A program made the translations under genes and the position numbers. Positions 43,271 through 55,594 of a stretch of DNA of 64,000 nt are shown here, one piece after another. The notes under the pieces are model-generated. The model was not told the DNA's origin. It saw only the letters and a list, made by a program, of their open reading frames with translations, and made no database searches. This stretch comes from Odiellus spinosus (Eukaryota; Arthropoda; Arachnida; Opiliones; Phalangiidae), in assembly GCA_963920705.1 (NCBI GenBank), contig OY987225.1, positions 29,759,538-29,823,537 on the forward strand, in the 5' to 3' direction. Numbering within the stretch: position 1 is the stretch's first letter; the number at the start of each line of letters is the position of its first letter.

Positions 43271-45622
43271 ATTACTGATAAATCCAGGTTACATTCAAAT
43301 TACTCGAATACCTTAAAATTATTCATAAATCAATGAATAGAATTATTAATAAGCTAATCATAATAACCTTCAAAATTACTCTAATTAACCCAATGAAATC
43401 CTCAAAGTTACTCTAATTAGCCCATAATAACCCTCAAAATTACTTTAATTAACCTATACTCCTCAAAGCTACTGACTTCAAATTAACTTCAAATCTTCTT
43501 TAAACAGATCATGTAAACCAGTTTTTACAGATTGTAAACGGCACCGTAATATAAGTCTTTGTCTTTCATTCCCTTTTAACCATTTTCGATCAAAAGCTCA
43601 AACGCAAGACCCATACATTACGAAGCAAATCATTACACCGCGACTTACAACGAGCTTAAAATAAAAGGGGTACTCCTTGTTTCACCCCACGCTCAAAATA
43701 CGAAAACGAGATAGAAGGTTCGGAAGAGCGTGCAACCTTCGTTCGCGCGTTTGGCAGTGACTTAGTGTAACAGTTGACGTAGCTTTTAGCTCCCATTTCG
43801 CGCGATGGTGCCCGATGCATCCACGTGTCTAAATTTAACTCTCGAGCTTTATAGAGCTCGACTGAGGCAAAAACTAGGGTGATCCCGCTACCCAATACAT
43901 CCTAACCCACCCTCTTACGTGTTACGGGTAATTCGGGAAAGAGCTATTACGGAAATAGATGAAAGAAGGGTGGAACAAAAAAAAGACAGAAAGAAAAAGA
44001 ACTTCAGGGTTGAAAAAAAAAAGAAGAGTAGGATATTAAGGGTACAGTGTCGAACTACTTTCACTCAACCCTACTTCAGTACTCCGCCCTGAACACACTC
44101 TCATTTTCCTTCTTCAATATATATATATATATATCCTTTAAGGATGGAAGAAGCAACTTGTAAACAAGAGAAGAGTACTAGTCTACTATCGCCCTAAGGG
44201 ATAAGGGCGTATCCTATAAAAGAAAAAAAAAATTGGGACCCCCAATCTAACATATATAAAGCGCTTTTCAAAGAAAACTTTATATTTTATATATGAAGTT
44301 ATAAATTCCTTGAATGTGAGTGTGGAAGACGTTACTATGAGTATTTTTTATTTTAACTGTCAATAAATGAAGCTAAATACATTAAAATTTTCATGAAATA
44401 GCTTTTTCTACAAAATATATGAATTTTTTTAAAAAATTTGGAGAGTTTTCAAATTACAATAATTTAGGAAATTAAGTAGATTACGCGATAATTATTCTAC
44501 ATATGTGCGTTCGATAAGACAGATAATTCTTACCGTTGCAATAATTTCATAAATTAAATGAGCATTAGGAGGCTGGCGAGATATTGTTTTCAGACAGAGT
44601 ATTTTTTTATTCTATTTTTTATCAAGTCATTATATACACGATCTAACTAGTCTCTTCATCTATTCGTACTGACTCAACGAAAAAAAAAAATTATCTTTCA
44701 AAACTAAAGTACGCCCACGCGTTTATTCATACAGAAACAATGGAGTTAAAGCAACGCGTGAGATGGTATAGCACTAAGCCTAATCTCACGAGGTTTCTAA
44801 AGCCATTTTCCTACGCTTTCCTTTACTGGTTCTATCCGAGAAAACAAAAGTAGGGAGTCATCATCATTAAGTGGCTATCTTTTCATTTCAACTAAGTACC
44901 GTCTGTCTGCCAACCCATAGAATTTTTCCTAAAATTTTTAGTAATTTAACTTTTGACGATAAAAATTTATTTTAAGGGACTTTAAAGTGTTAGTAGCATC
45001 GGTTTTTATAAATACAAGTATAATAATAATACGAATAATAATATAAGAACGAAAAGAATACTGTTTGGGTGAAATGAAATCTTCTCCACGACTGAAACTT
45101 TGCGTTTCTTCCAAAATAGAACGTCTGACTTATCTGAATACAAATTCAGAGCCAAGAATCTTTCAATGTTAAATGAATTATATCTCTATATTTTGACAGC
45201 TTAACTTTTTCGGGATACAATACGAATATGATTAAAAATTACCTGACGAACGTTTCAAAAACAAAAGACGGGTTATTATTAAACCAAGTTTGAATATAAC
45301 TAACCCTTTAACTATATCATAAAACGGCTAAATTGGAAAAATTTTGAATTGTATTTTTTTATAAATTTCGCATAAAACCATTCCATTTCTATTTTATTTA
45401 TTTTTCTAGATTAATAGGGCCTAACATAAATTCCCATAATTCTTAAGCTAAATTGTGAGTAGTAATGTACTTCAACCGATTAACGTTAGACCTTGTTAAG
45501 TATTTTCAAATCTGTATAGACTTGTTCAAGAACTAATATATATTTGGAGATTTGTTTCAAATGACCTGATCTAAATTAAAAAAATTAAAACATTTTGAAA
45601 ACCGGTTTTCTGGTCCCTTTAA
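43271..45622. other. Gene-free stretch
   Basis: Begins with a decayed repeat (43345-43470: CTCAAA-TTACT-TAATTA-CC three times). A possible shortened core unit lies at 44053-44096 (AACTACTTTCACTCAACC and ACTCCGCC). A TA microsatellite lies at about 44118-44134. No gene recognised. Confidence 0.45.
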
Positions 45623-46082
45623 AGGGAGAATGAAAGGCCGAAATAACCTATTTTTAATCGATTAAGAATGCTAAAACAATGAGAAAAACAATAATATAAC
45701 TCACCAAAAATATTTCGTTATTTTATAATCAATTTCCAAAGTTCCGATGCTAAGCCTAGTTTGCCTAGCTCGGTGAACTAGGCTAGCACGACCTGTATTT
45801 TTTTTTAATATTCGCGGCTGTTCTTCTCGCCAATCACGAGCGAGTACGCGTATTTTAAAATACGCGTACTCGCTCGTGATTGGCGACTAGATCAGACGGG
45901 AATATTTAAAAAAATACAGGTCGTGCTAGGCAGCCAAGGCTTAGCATCTGCAAGTTTCGGAACTTTGGAAATTGATTATAAAATAACGAAATATTTTCGG
46001 TGAGTTATATTATTGTTTTTCTCATTATTTTAGCATTCTTAATCGATTAAAAATAGGTTGTTTTTTGCCTTTCATTCTCCCT
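45623..46082 (+). mobile_element. Family E fold-back element copy 1
   Basis: A 460-bp element starting AGGGAGAATGAAAGG and ending in its exact complement, flanked by TTAA on both sides (45619-45622, 46083-46086). Nearly the whole element is a palindrome. The centre, 45828-45885, is a 58-bp perfect palindrome with no spacer (CGCCAATCACGAGCG arm). It has no coding capacity. The TTAA target points to a piggyBac- or Kolobok-type transposase acting in trans. Confidence 0.9.
45828..45885. repeat. Perfect 58-bp palindrome
   Basis: Two 29-bp arms meeting at TATTTTAAAATA with no spacer. It contains ACGCGT twice. Confidence 0.9.
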
Positions 46083-46504
46083 TTAAGCTAGAATAAAAGT
46101 TAAACTCCAAACTCTATGGTTTTGAACTTATGACACGTATATAGAACACCCTACTTTTTTCCAAGCGATTTCTATTAAACGACTGAGCACTAAGAAAAGA
46201 GTTGTAGAAGGGTAAAGGAGTGGAACGCGAAAAAAAAAATCATATTCAGTTTCAAATTTCATTTCAAGCGAAACTTTACCATTTCCTTTATCTCCATGTT
46301 TCGAGTTTCTTAGAGAAAGAAGGTAACTTTGCTCCAAACACGTGATGTAAACTTAAACCGACTATTTCTGTAAAAATAACCGATAGGGGGAATAACTACC
46401 CACCACCAGAAACGATAAAAAAAGAAGATTTTAGTTTTTTGTTCTTTCGTTATATATATCCTACTAAGAAAGATATATAAAAGCTGGGAAATCTCATTCG
46501 TTGG

Positions 46505-46576
46505 TACTACTTTTAATCCTTATTAGATTTAACATTGTAGATTAATCCGCCTCAATATTCACCATACTGCAAATTC
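46505..46576 (+). repeat. Dispersed 60-75 bp unit, copy j
   Basis: TACTACTTTTAATCC, then GATTTAACATTGTAGATTAA, then TCCGCCTCAATATTC, then TGCAAATTC. One of the best full-length matches. Confidence 0.8.
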
Positions 46577-47460
46577 TTATTATAAACTAGCCATCTATCG
46601 AAAGCTTTTGGGTTGTAAAAACATTCTGTTCAAATTGTGAGAGCGAGAAAATGGTTTTTGAGTGCGTTTATGTTGTTAGAATCATTCTCAGATATCTACC
46701 AAGTCATACAGAGTGTTATATTTGAACTTATACACTCTAGAACTGAACCAAACTGAATTAATATCACAGCCTACTGCTAGCTAGTGTAAAACTGAAGTAT
46801 AGGGAACATTAAAAAAGACCTCTAGTGATAGAAAAAATGGTTCTTAATGTTTAAAAAATGGTTAAGAAACTCCTTGACAGTACCTTACATCAATATTTTA
46901 CATTATAACTGATCAGTCGGTGTTTACAGCAAGTATAAAGGTACGCTTCCCTCTAATCTCATAGAAAACTAAACCAGAGAGATAAAATATAGAAAAGTGT
47001 TTTCCAACATTGTTACAACCACCACCCGATAAACGATATTTTTTTATACTCCTAAGATTAATTTCTGGAAGTGAAATAGTTCAGATAATCTTATAGAGGT
47101 GCAAGTTCAAAATTATGTAGAGAAAGAGATAGCTTATATAAGGATATTCTTAGGCCTAACTATTTTTCCTATAGCTTTCGCAGCATTGCGTCTAAACGAA
47201 TAGACAGGTTATAAAGTTGTGAAGTGGTTGCAATGAAAAAGAGAATTTACTTTGCGGGTTATAAGATAGGAAAGAGAGTTTTTACGTTCGGAAGCTTGTA
47301 GAGATAATAAAATTGAAGATATAGCATCCTTTAAAGCCTACACGGATATCAGTAAAGAAAGATATCAAACGAAAAACTAAAGCGGAAGGATATTCAACGT
47401 TAAACTCTATGTAAATAAATATAGAAATCACAATTTCCGATTAAATCCTTAGTGTAAATC

Positions 47461-47533
47461 ATTTTGCAAAATAGGAAAAGCTAAGAAGTAGTGATACATA
47501 ATGTTAAACTTGGTAAAGAATAAAAATAGTTCC
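47461..47533 (-). repeat. Dispersed 60-75 bp unit, copy k
   Basis: On the minus strand: GGAACTATTTTTATTC, then GTTTAACATTATGTATCACT, then TTAGCTTTTCC, and ATTTTGCAAAAT. The downstream TTTTGCAAA element is kept. Confidence 0.75.
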
Positions 47534-47579
47534 AAGAACTGATTTTCAACAACTGCGTAAAGTTTCAAGTATATATTTC

Positions 47580-47597
47580 GGGGGGGGGGGGGGGGGG
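47580..47597 (+). repeat. Poly-G tract
   Basis: Eighteen uninterrupted G residues. Confidence 0.95.
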
Positions 47598-47828
47598 AAT
47601 AGTAGAAAACGAAAATTCCAACGTCAAATAAAATAACTTTCGGTATTTTCCTCCCATATAACAGAATCTATCTATAGTTGGTATCAATTTTAATACGCAT
47701 TACGCTCAAAGGGGGCAGAATTATAGACAGTTGAAGTAATATTAACCTGTGTAAATGTTGAAAACTCAATACGATTTTATCTTTATCTTGGGATTTTTAT
47801 TGCCAGTTCCGAGTAAATTTGGCCTAAC

Positions 47829-47896
47829 TGTTTTATTCTTTATGGGGTTTAATATTGCGTATTACTCCGCGTTAGCTTTATATATTTTGCAAACTC
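47829..47896 (+). repeat. Dispersed 60-75 bp unit, copy l
   Basis: CTGTTTTATTC, then GGTTTAATATTGCGTATTAC, then TCCGCGTTAGCTTTA, then TATTTTGCAAACT. Lies 300 bp from copy k in inverted orientation. Confidence 0.75.
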
Positions 47897-48353
47897 GTCG
47901 TAAGTTTAATATTGATAGAAATAAGATCTATATAATTAAGTGAAGAAGAAAAATGTCTCGAAGTTTATTTTATTGGAATTTATCAGATAATTAAATTTCT
48001 AAGATTATTTTATTTTCTAACCAATAGATGGTTCTATAAAGAATCATATACACTAATATAGAAACGGATAAAAGAGCCGTTAAAAAGCACCCATTTGTAT
48101 TGCTAATGTTGCCTTTTTCCAAGGTTGGTTTAAAATATAGGATTTTCTATACTTTTGCCAACCTCGAAACTAACAAAAAGAGTCGTTAAATAGAACCCGT
48201 TTCTACGGCAGATGCTGCCTTTTGTCAAGGGTGGAACGTATATAGGGTTTATAGATTCAACTATTCTGTATTGGAGTTATATAATAGTAGCCGAATATTT
48301 ATGGCCATTAGTGGATCAACCCTATAAGTTACGCAGCTACCCTAATTTATTCA

Positions 48354-48480
48354 ATTCGAAAATTTTAAAATAAAAATTCCCCGCAATACTACGTCATCAC
48401 TATGGTCGAGTGCCTACAGTTGAGCTGGCACGTGATAACGTGGCTTTCTCGCGGTATCTTTTGCAAAAGTACTTAATCCA
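48354..48480 (+). repeat. Dispersed repeat family H, copy 3
   Basis: Shares ATTCGAAAATTTTAAAATAA, CCCCGCAA-ACTACGTCATCA, GTGCCTACAGT, GGCACGTGA and TTTCTCGCGGT, ending AAAAGTACTTAAT, with 5177-5452. The left part is missing. Confidence 0.7.
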
Positions 48481-48958
48481 GAAAGTTCTACCTTTCGTGT
48501 GAAAATTTAAGATTATATAAAAACATGGACTTTAAATTTTAATTCAGTTTAAAAATAGAATTTCAATTTAAAATAAGTTTCATTAATCGAATTAAATTAT
48601 ATCCGAAACAACCACCGACTTGAAGCGAGGTAAAGATATATACTATAAATAAATTAAAGGAGTCAAGGATAACGTTTTGTAACTTAAAATAAGTTTAAAA
48701 TAAAAATAATTTTTGGCAGCTCACCATAATAAATTTAAATCAACACTACACACATAACCCATGGGCTCTTAAAGTTCACGGTAAATTGAACAAGATAAAT
48801 CCATTAATTCAAACTATACGGAAAAATATTAAAAATTTAAAACATTTAATTTATTCCGCAGGGCAACCACTATCTCATATTTAAATTAATCGAACTTCAC
48901 TTCATTCTTAATTCCCTTTTAAATGATTGAATTTAAAGATAGATAAATGTTTCTTTAA
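48481..48958. other. Gene-free stretch
   Basis: Very AT-rich; no gene recognised. Confidence 0.5.
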
Positions 48959-49345
48959 AGGGAGAATGCAACCTAATAAATGATTTTTTTTATCGATTCC
49001 TTATCGTTTAATTAGGCTTAATCCAACAATAAAAAGTTTACAAAACAAATATTAAACTAGAAATAAATCAAAACTTACACTGAAAATAGGCTTAGCGGGA
49101 TTCACGGAGATCCTGAATTGCTTACGTGTAAGGTCTAGCGACCAATGGAGCCAAGGCCCGTCGTTCACGCGAGATTTCCACGAGACTACAATCGCTAGAC
49201 CTTATACGCGATGAAATTCAAGATCTCCATTAATCCCGCTAAGCCTATTTTCAGGGTAAGTTTTAAATTTATTTATAGTTTAATATTTGTTCGTAAATTT
49301 TTTCACTAGTGGATTAGGCCTATTTGAACAATAAGGAATCGATGG
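48959..49345. mobile_element. Family F element copy 3
   Basis: Left terminus AGGGAGAATGCAACC preceded by TTAA (48955-48958). The arms pair as CTTATCGTTTAATTAGGC and its near-complement near 49313-49342, and as ATAGGCTTAGCGGGATT / AATCCCGCTAAGCCTAT. The right terminal CATTCTCCCT is lost. Non-autonomous, palindromic, and related to family E by its terminus. Confidence 0.75.
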
Positions 49346-50776
49346 TGTTTAAATTAATTTCTAAAGTTTGATTAAGTTTGAATTTCAGTGAAGTGTAAAA
49401 TCGAACCAATCAGATTATAAATGATAACGATGTATGTCTGTCCCGTGTTTTTAAAAAATGGTTCGCGAACTGGAAATCAAAATGGATCTTTAGAAGATAT
49501 ATTTCCAACTCAATGAATTGAAATGAGTAGATATCACTGTGAATATATAAATTTAAAATAAATTTTGTTGTTCCATTTGATTTAATATATGTTAATGAGA
49601 TTACTGATTACTCAAAGACGATTTAAATTTTCCCAAAAAATCTTATTTGCATCTCGGTAATGTACCGTTTTTAATTTTTTAAATAAATGAATATGTTGTT
49701 TTCCATTCGAGGTTCGACAAGCTAATATTAAAGTCCGATTTAATTAATTATTAGTCGGCGACGGGAATGATTATAATTCATTCTAATTAATACTTGGAAA
49801 ATTTCGAAATTTCGGGGGGAAAGAGAAGGACATCTAGGGCTGTGACTTGTCAAAGGAACGCTAGACGCATAAATACAAAGGGTGATAATATCGCTTATAG
49901 GTCAAGCTAGGTTTAAGTTTACTGCCAGATTATAGTAACTACGCAAAATAGTGTTTCGGTTAAAGCGCATGTGATCTCAAATTGTTTCGGTTAAAGCGCT
50001 TGAGATCTCAAATAGATGATTATATAAATAGCTCAGTTCGGCTTGATAAACTTGTTAGTTTAGCGGCCGCGTCACTGTAGACGTCACTCATCCCCTAGAG
50101 TTCCGGATGTATAAAGAGCGCAGGCGCGGAGAAAGCAGGCGTTAAGCTTGAGAGTAAAACTAGAGATCTTTAGAATTTTGTCATTCTGACTGCGGGCGCC
50201 GTGTTTCTGTACAAGAAACGTCACAGGTGACGTCGACGCTCAACTTACGAAAAAGGACTCCTCCCTTTTATATATTTATCTATTGTTTCGGTTAAATTGC
50301 CTGAACTCTTAAAAATAATTCTCTAATGACGTTTGAAATCTTAAAATCTTTCTCTAATAATTAATGTTTGAAATCTTAAAAAAATCTTCGAAAAAACTAG
50401 TGTCAGTATCACTTTAAAATCAATTCGTCTGTAATAGTAGGCTTAGCTATTAAATACCATCGTACAATTAATTAAGGCTGGATCCGATCGAAAGCCGCGT
50501 GGTTAAAAAAAACCCTCCGTTACGTCTGTCGTCCTCCAAAAGGTAGTCGGTCATTAATTAATCCGGCTGTGAGCATTTCGCGCAATTAGGCCAAAATTTG
50601 CACAAACAGCGCGTGACCAATCAATCGAACTCGCGAATATATACCTATACCCCAAGCCTGATCTCCAACGACCGAGACCGAATACGAGAATAGAATATAC
50701 GCGTTGTTTAAAGAGAAGATGAAAAATTAAATAATCGAACAAAAATCGGGAAAGTCGATTTCATTCGTTATTCTAT
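49346..50776. other. Gene-free stretch
   Basis: Contains a 31-bp tandem duplication (49952-50013). No gene recognised. Confidence 0.5.
49952..50013. repeat. Tandem duplication, 2 x 31 bp
   Basis: TGTTTCGGTTAAAGCGC followed by ATGTGATCTCAAAT, then repeated with TTGAGATCTCAAAT. A third partial TGTTTCGGTTAAA occurs at about 50283. Confidence 0.8.
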
Positions 50777-51072
50777 AGCTACGATCACACTAGCATTTCT
50801 TAATCGATTTGAAACGGTTAAATGAAATTAACCGATATTCTAATCGCCAGGAATCGTTTTAAGCGTCACGTTTTCACGCATTATCTTTATAAATCGACTT
50901 ATTGTAGCTTCATCTATCGGTTGTTGAAACCGAATCGGTACGAAACTGGTTCCCGAAGCAGTTTCGAGAAATACAATCAAATCGATTCGAGAAATGACGG
51001 TTTCCTGTTCAAACGACTCTAGCGAAAGGTTTTAAACGGTTTAAATCGATTTCAAGGCCTAATGAACATCGC
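50777..51072. mobile_element. Family D MITE copy
   Basis: Starts AGCTACGATCACACTAGC and carries the full set of family D interior landmarks (AATCGCCAGGAATCGTTTTA, CTTCATCTATCGGTTGTTG, CTGGTTCCCGAAGCAGTTTC). The right terminus is degraded (AATGAACATCGC). The 66-codon frame inside it is not a gene. Confidence 0.75.
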
Positions 51073-51878
51073 AATAAAAAGTATGTAAAAACAGAAGCCT
51101 CGGGAGTTTTTTTTTTTTAATTTTTAAAGGTTAAATTAAAGGACTTGGCGCGAGATAAATTTTGACAAGGTCCCAATCGAGTCAGGCTACGTGTCTACTT
51201 TTAAATAAATCGATATTTGGCAAAATTTCAGATCCAATTGCTTCATTTTCCATTTCACGTTCTCTTTAAACAGGGGGCTGATTGCTCTCTACACTTTATT
51301 GTCGACTTATACTCGCGTCCTCAATTCTGATATATCTCTTAATTCGGATTAGTTTGGTGAACAACCTAAGGTCCGTGTCCTTAAACCGAGACACTTATAA
51401 CCCTTACTTCTCCCCTCCCTCTCTTAATTTCTCCCGTTTTCGGGATCCCCAGCGCTTTCTAACGAGCGTCGGGAACATTTTTATTCATAATTCGGACGAA
51501 AGATTCGCGTCAATAATTTTTAAACACGGCTTATATTTTGGTTTGAATTATTCGAAGCTTACATCGGGTTACAAAGCTTCGAGCCCTTCCACCTCTATTT
51601 AATTTTATTATAGAAGAAAATTGGTGTACAACTTTGTAGGTGGTGCGCATTCAAACTGATTACTACTATAGTTTGGGGGGAATACCCTATAACCAAAAAT
51701 AAGAAATAAAAAGGCTAGGAGGAAGAATATATGTATGAAAGATGGGAGTAGAAAATTCGATATCTAACCTATACTAACTCCTAACCTTAGTAGTCTTGAA
51801 AAAAATCGTTAGATCAAAGTATTTTCCTTTTTATTTTTCTTTCTTCGATTTTGAGTGAAGATTTAAACTAGCGAAATC
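51073..51878. other. Gene-free stretch
   Basis: A 106-codon frame at 51282-51602 has no recognised domain. Otherwise nothing recognised. Confidence 0.45.
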
Positions 51879-52200
51879 TGGGCGGATTAATACAATTTAG
51901 CTACGGTCACACTAGCATTTGTTAACCGGTTTAAAATCGTAAAATAAAACCGATATTCAAATCGCCAGGAATCGTTTTCACGCATTATATTTATAAATCG
52001 ATTTACTGCAGCTTCATCTATCGGTTATTGAAAGCGAATCGGTATTAAAACTGGTTCCCGAAGCAATTTCGAGAAATCGAATCAAATCGATTCGATAAAA
52101 GACTGTTTCCTGTTCCTGTTTTGAAACGGTTTAAATCGATTAAAAAGGCCTAATATGAACTCTGCTTGTTAAATGTAAATGAGGGAAAAAGTTCTTGAAA
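51879..52200 (-). repeat. Dispersed 60-75 bp unit, copy m, split by a family D element
   Basis: GGGCGGATTAATACAA (51880-51895) is the right half of the minus-strand unit, and GTTAAATGTAAATGAGGG followed by AAAAAGTTCTT (about 52168-52197) is the left half. The family D copy between them entered at or near the TTAA of the core. Confidence 0.65.
51899..52165. mobile_element. Family D MITE copy inserted in a core unit
   Basis: AGCTACGGTCACACTAGC at the left, CCTAATATGAACTCTGCT at the right, with the usual family D interior in slightly shortened form. Confidence 0.75.
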
Positions 52201-54130
52201 ATATCCATAGATCACGTAGGGTTAAAGGTCACTGGTCAATTTTCTTACGTCTTTTTCCCAAACTTCTAAGGTTACGAATAACATCACCGCGCTTTTCTCC
52301 TATTTTTCCTTTCCAAAGGAACCATCACTATGGTCAAAAACAATTGGAGTCTACAGTACACTGTACCAGTTAACTATATGATATATTTACTTAGAGTTAA
52401 TGCTAGCCTCAACCTTTATCCACACTGATCATACAAGATGGAATAAACTTTGGGATGCGTAAGGGTTAAAAGGGGAGGGGGATTTTATTGGATTTAGGCG
52501 GGAAAAAGAAGCGGGTAACGTCGAAAGAGAGAGCGGGAAAAAGACTAGAGTTTTTGGATCTATAGCCAGCGCGACCCAATTGTCACCTCTCTGACAATAG
52601 CGAAAGATCGTAGGTTTTTTTTACTCCTTACACACTATACGCGTCTAGTTTGGGTCGATTTTCTGTGGGGATAGTTTATAGGTATGAAATAATGTCTGTC
52701 AGACTGATTGGATTTTAAATTAAAATGGTTTAAATGCTAATTTAGTTACGCAGGATTTTGTAATATTATTTGACATATGGTAGTGTCCTAAATTAAACCG
52801 ACTTTAAACCAAATTTTATCAGAATTTATATATTATTTTAGAACATAGAATTGTGCATAAACATCAATTAAAAATTATTAAAGAGGTATTAATGTGATAT
52901 TTTAGTTAAATTAGAATAGAAAAATATTTTTTTAAACTCTAATTTTCAATTTAAAATTACATTTTATAATTAATTTTCTAAGAGCGCCTTTAAAATTGTT
53001 CTAAAGAACGCGCTTCAATGCAAGAATATAAGCCATCATTCAGGGGCAGATTTCCCCATGTATTTCCTACGAGCCCCTGTAAATATGTTTCAATTACAAT
53101 ACTTTGACGTGCATTGAGAAGCCAGCATACAGGATTATACGAATTAATTTATCATATTTAAGTTCTTGTTAGCGACAATAATTTAACTATACGAACTGCA
53201 ATTCGAGTTTATTGTACGTATTTTTTGTTAAAGCTATGTTTTCCGTATTCTTAATATTACATAGACGTATGAGAAATATTTAATAATTCGTTGTTATTCC
53301 ATTAATTTATTTCTAATCAAGAATTAAATTAAAATAAACCATTAAATTCACACAGAATCTTCCCAGCCAATCACAGCAATGCGTATCACAACGCGACCCA
53401 TCGTTCTTAACCACGTACAGTGGTGTCTTTGCCTTAGAAAACAAGGAAAGAAAAATAGACATCACCACGCACGCTAACGCTAGGCATCAACTTCTAACGT
53501 CAAGAAACCTTGGTAGTACGTATATGTTCTTGTTCGCGAGTAGTATTGTAATCGAGCCATAACCAAACGCGGATTAATACACAATAATAAACATCGTAGG
53601 GAATAAAAATAGTTGGCGAAATGGGGTTTATAGTCGTATACAAAAGAGGCAGGATGGGAAATTCTGATGCGATAAAATGTCATCTTCTTTTGGAGAAAGC
53701 ATCGTTGAGACGAACCTGATATCACATAGACTCTACGCCGAGAAAGTAAAGACTGTATTCTACGTTTTAATCTCAAAAGGAATCAAAAATTCCGTACGAA
53801 CAACCAATATCCCAATAGGTATTTAACTTTATTCCAAGGTTGGAACTGCAGCATAGGTAGGCCGAGAAAAATTGCGGTGAGGCCGAAACGTCAGATAAAA
53901 CAAAAAGAAAGACGGTGGAAAGGGAAGGAATAAAGTGTGCACCAGATAAAGGGGGAGGAATGGTCCAATAGCGAAGGAATAAATCGGGGGAATTTAGAGC
54001 TAAATAGTTGTAACTTTCATTAACTCAAAATTAAATAAGTTTTATACCAAAATAATCAAATATACGTATTATTATCATAATGTAAATTTTCAGAGCGTAT
54101 GGCGGAGGGATTTGTATATATTAACTCCGT
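52201..54130. other. Gene-free stretch
   Basis: No gene recognised; one core unit (53566-53620). A 98-codon minus-strand frame (53480-53776) overlaps that unit and has no recognised domain. Confidence 0.5.
53566..53620 (-). repeat. Dispersed 60-75 bp unit, copy n
   Basis: On the minus strand: CCAACTATTTTTATTCCCTA, then GTTTATTATTGTGTATTAAT, then CCGCGTTTGG. Confidence 0.7.
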
Positions 54131-54469
54131 CAGAAGCCGATGAAACCCTCCTTTGAAGTCTACTAGTCTAATGTTCCATATAGCGCTCCTCTCTGTATGG
54201 GTAAAATTCACAATTTTACGAGATCGGAGGGGTCCTACTTCATACCCCCCTGTCTACGGAAAATTGGAAATTCTCTCTCTCCACAAACGACGACGTTTGG
54301 TTGACGAACTCCGAGGCTGCTAGAGATATTCGGTCGACGAACTCCCGCTCCGAAAATATCTACCGTTAGGAGGCGTACGAATCGCGCTTTTTGAAACTAA
54401 CCCATACAGAGAGGGGTAGACAAGACCCGGGAGTAATAGACTTCAAAGGAGGGTTTCATCGGCTTCTGA
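54131..54469 (+). mobile_element. Family A MITE copy 6
   Basis: A complete 339-bp subfamily 1 copy with a perfect 7-bp duplication ACTCCGT. Confidence 0.92.
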
Positions 54470-55256
54470 CTCCGTGTATAAATAGAGGTAGAGGTTTGCG
54501 ACAAGAATTTTCTGATTATTTTATCTTTATTCATAATTTGAAATTATCCATGGGAAGTCTATGATAAATCCTTGGATAAAGCCAATGTGATAGAAATATT
54601 GACTGATTATCCAAATATTTGTGGATTATCTTGTTCAAATAATTTTCGATTACCGTCTATTATATTCTCGATTATTTTATTATCTAAAACCTAAACCACT
54701 CCTAGAATCGAAATATAATTTAAATATATTTAATTAATGAACTATATGTTATTAATTTTGGAATCCGATGGTTTTTTAACTTGCGACATTATTACACTAA
54801 GTTATCGAAATAGGTCTGCCGCCTGCAACGTGCGAGAAAGAGAGAACGAAAAGTAGCGAAAGGAATCTCTTAGAAGATAAGCGATAATATGGTAGGGTTG
54901 AACCTTTACGCTTCTGAATTATACACCAAAACTCAGCGTGACCCGGCAGCCAAGATGAAATAATACAATACTATATAGAAAAGTATAGAAGTAGTAGTTT
55001 AGAAGAACTACTTTTAGGCCTTACGAGGATACGCATGACGTATTCATCCTCCCCCGTTTTCCTCTATAGTTATAAGATTATCTAAGGCTTAGCTATAGAG
55101 GGGAACCAAGAGCGAGAAAATAAGGATGAGAGACTGAAATTTTGTTGTTTTTGGAGGGACATCAAAATTTTCTCTATTGTATATATTTTATTTAAGATAG
55201 GTCTACTTTCATCATGAGTTTTCATATCCTTTAAAACTAAATACCATCCCTTTAAC
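54470..55256. other. Gene-free stretch
   Basis: AT-rich; no gene recognised. Confidence 0.5.
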
Positions 55257-55594
55257 CAGAAGCCGATGAAACCCTCCTTTGAAGTCTACTACTCCAATGT
55301 TCCATATAGCGCTCCTCTCTGTATGGGTAAAATTCGGAATTTTACGAGTTAGAAGGGGTCCTACTTCATCCCCCCTGTCTACGGAAAATTGGAAATTCTC
55401 TCTCTCCACAAACGACGACGTTTTTTTTGACGAACTCCAAGGCTGCTAGAGATATTCGCTCGACGAACTCCCGCTCCGAAAACATCTACCGTTAGGAGGC
55501 GTACGAATCGCGCCTTTTGAGAATAACCCATACAGAGAGGGGTAGACAAGACCCGGGAGTAATAGACTTCAAAGGAGGGTTTCATCGGCTTCTG
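55257..55594 (+). mobile_element. Family A MITE copy 7
   Basis: A complete 338-bp subfamily 2 copy with a perfect 7-bp duplication CTTTAAC, lying only 787 bp from copy 6 in the same orientation. Confidence 0.92.

Larger units (their letters stand above)
46083..48353. other. Gene-free stretch
   Basis: No gene. Holds three core units (46505, 47461 minus, 47829) and an 18-base G tract (47580-47597). Other short frames lack recognised domains. Confidence 0.5.
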
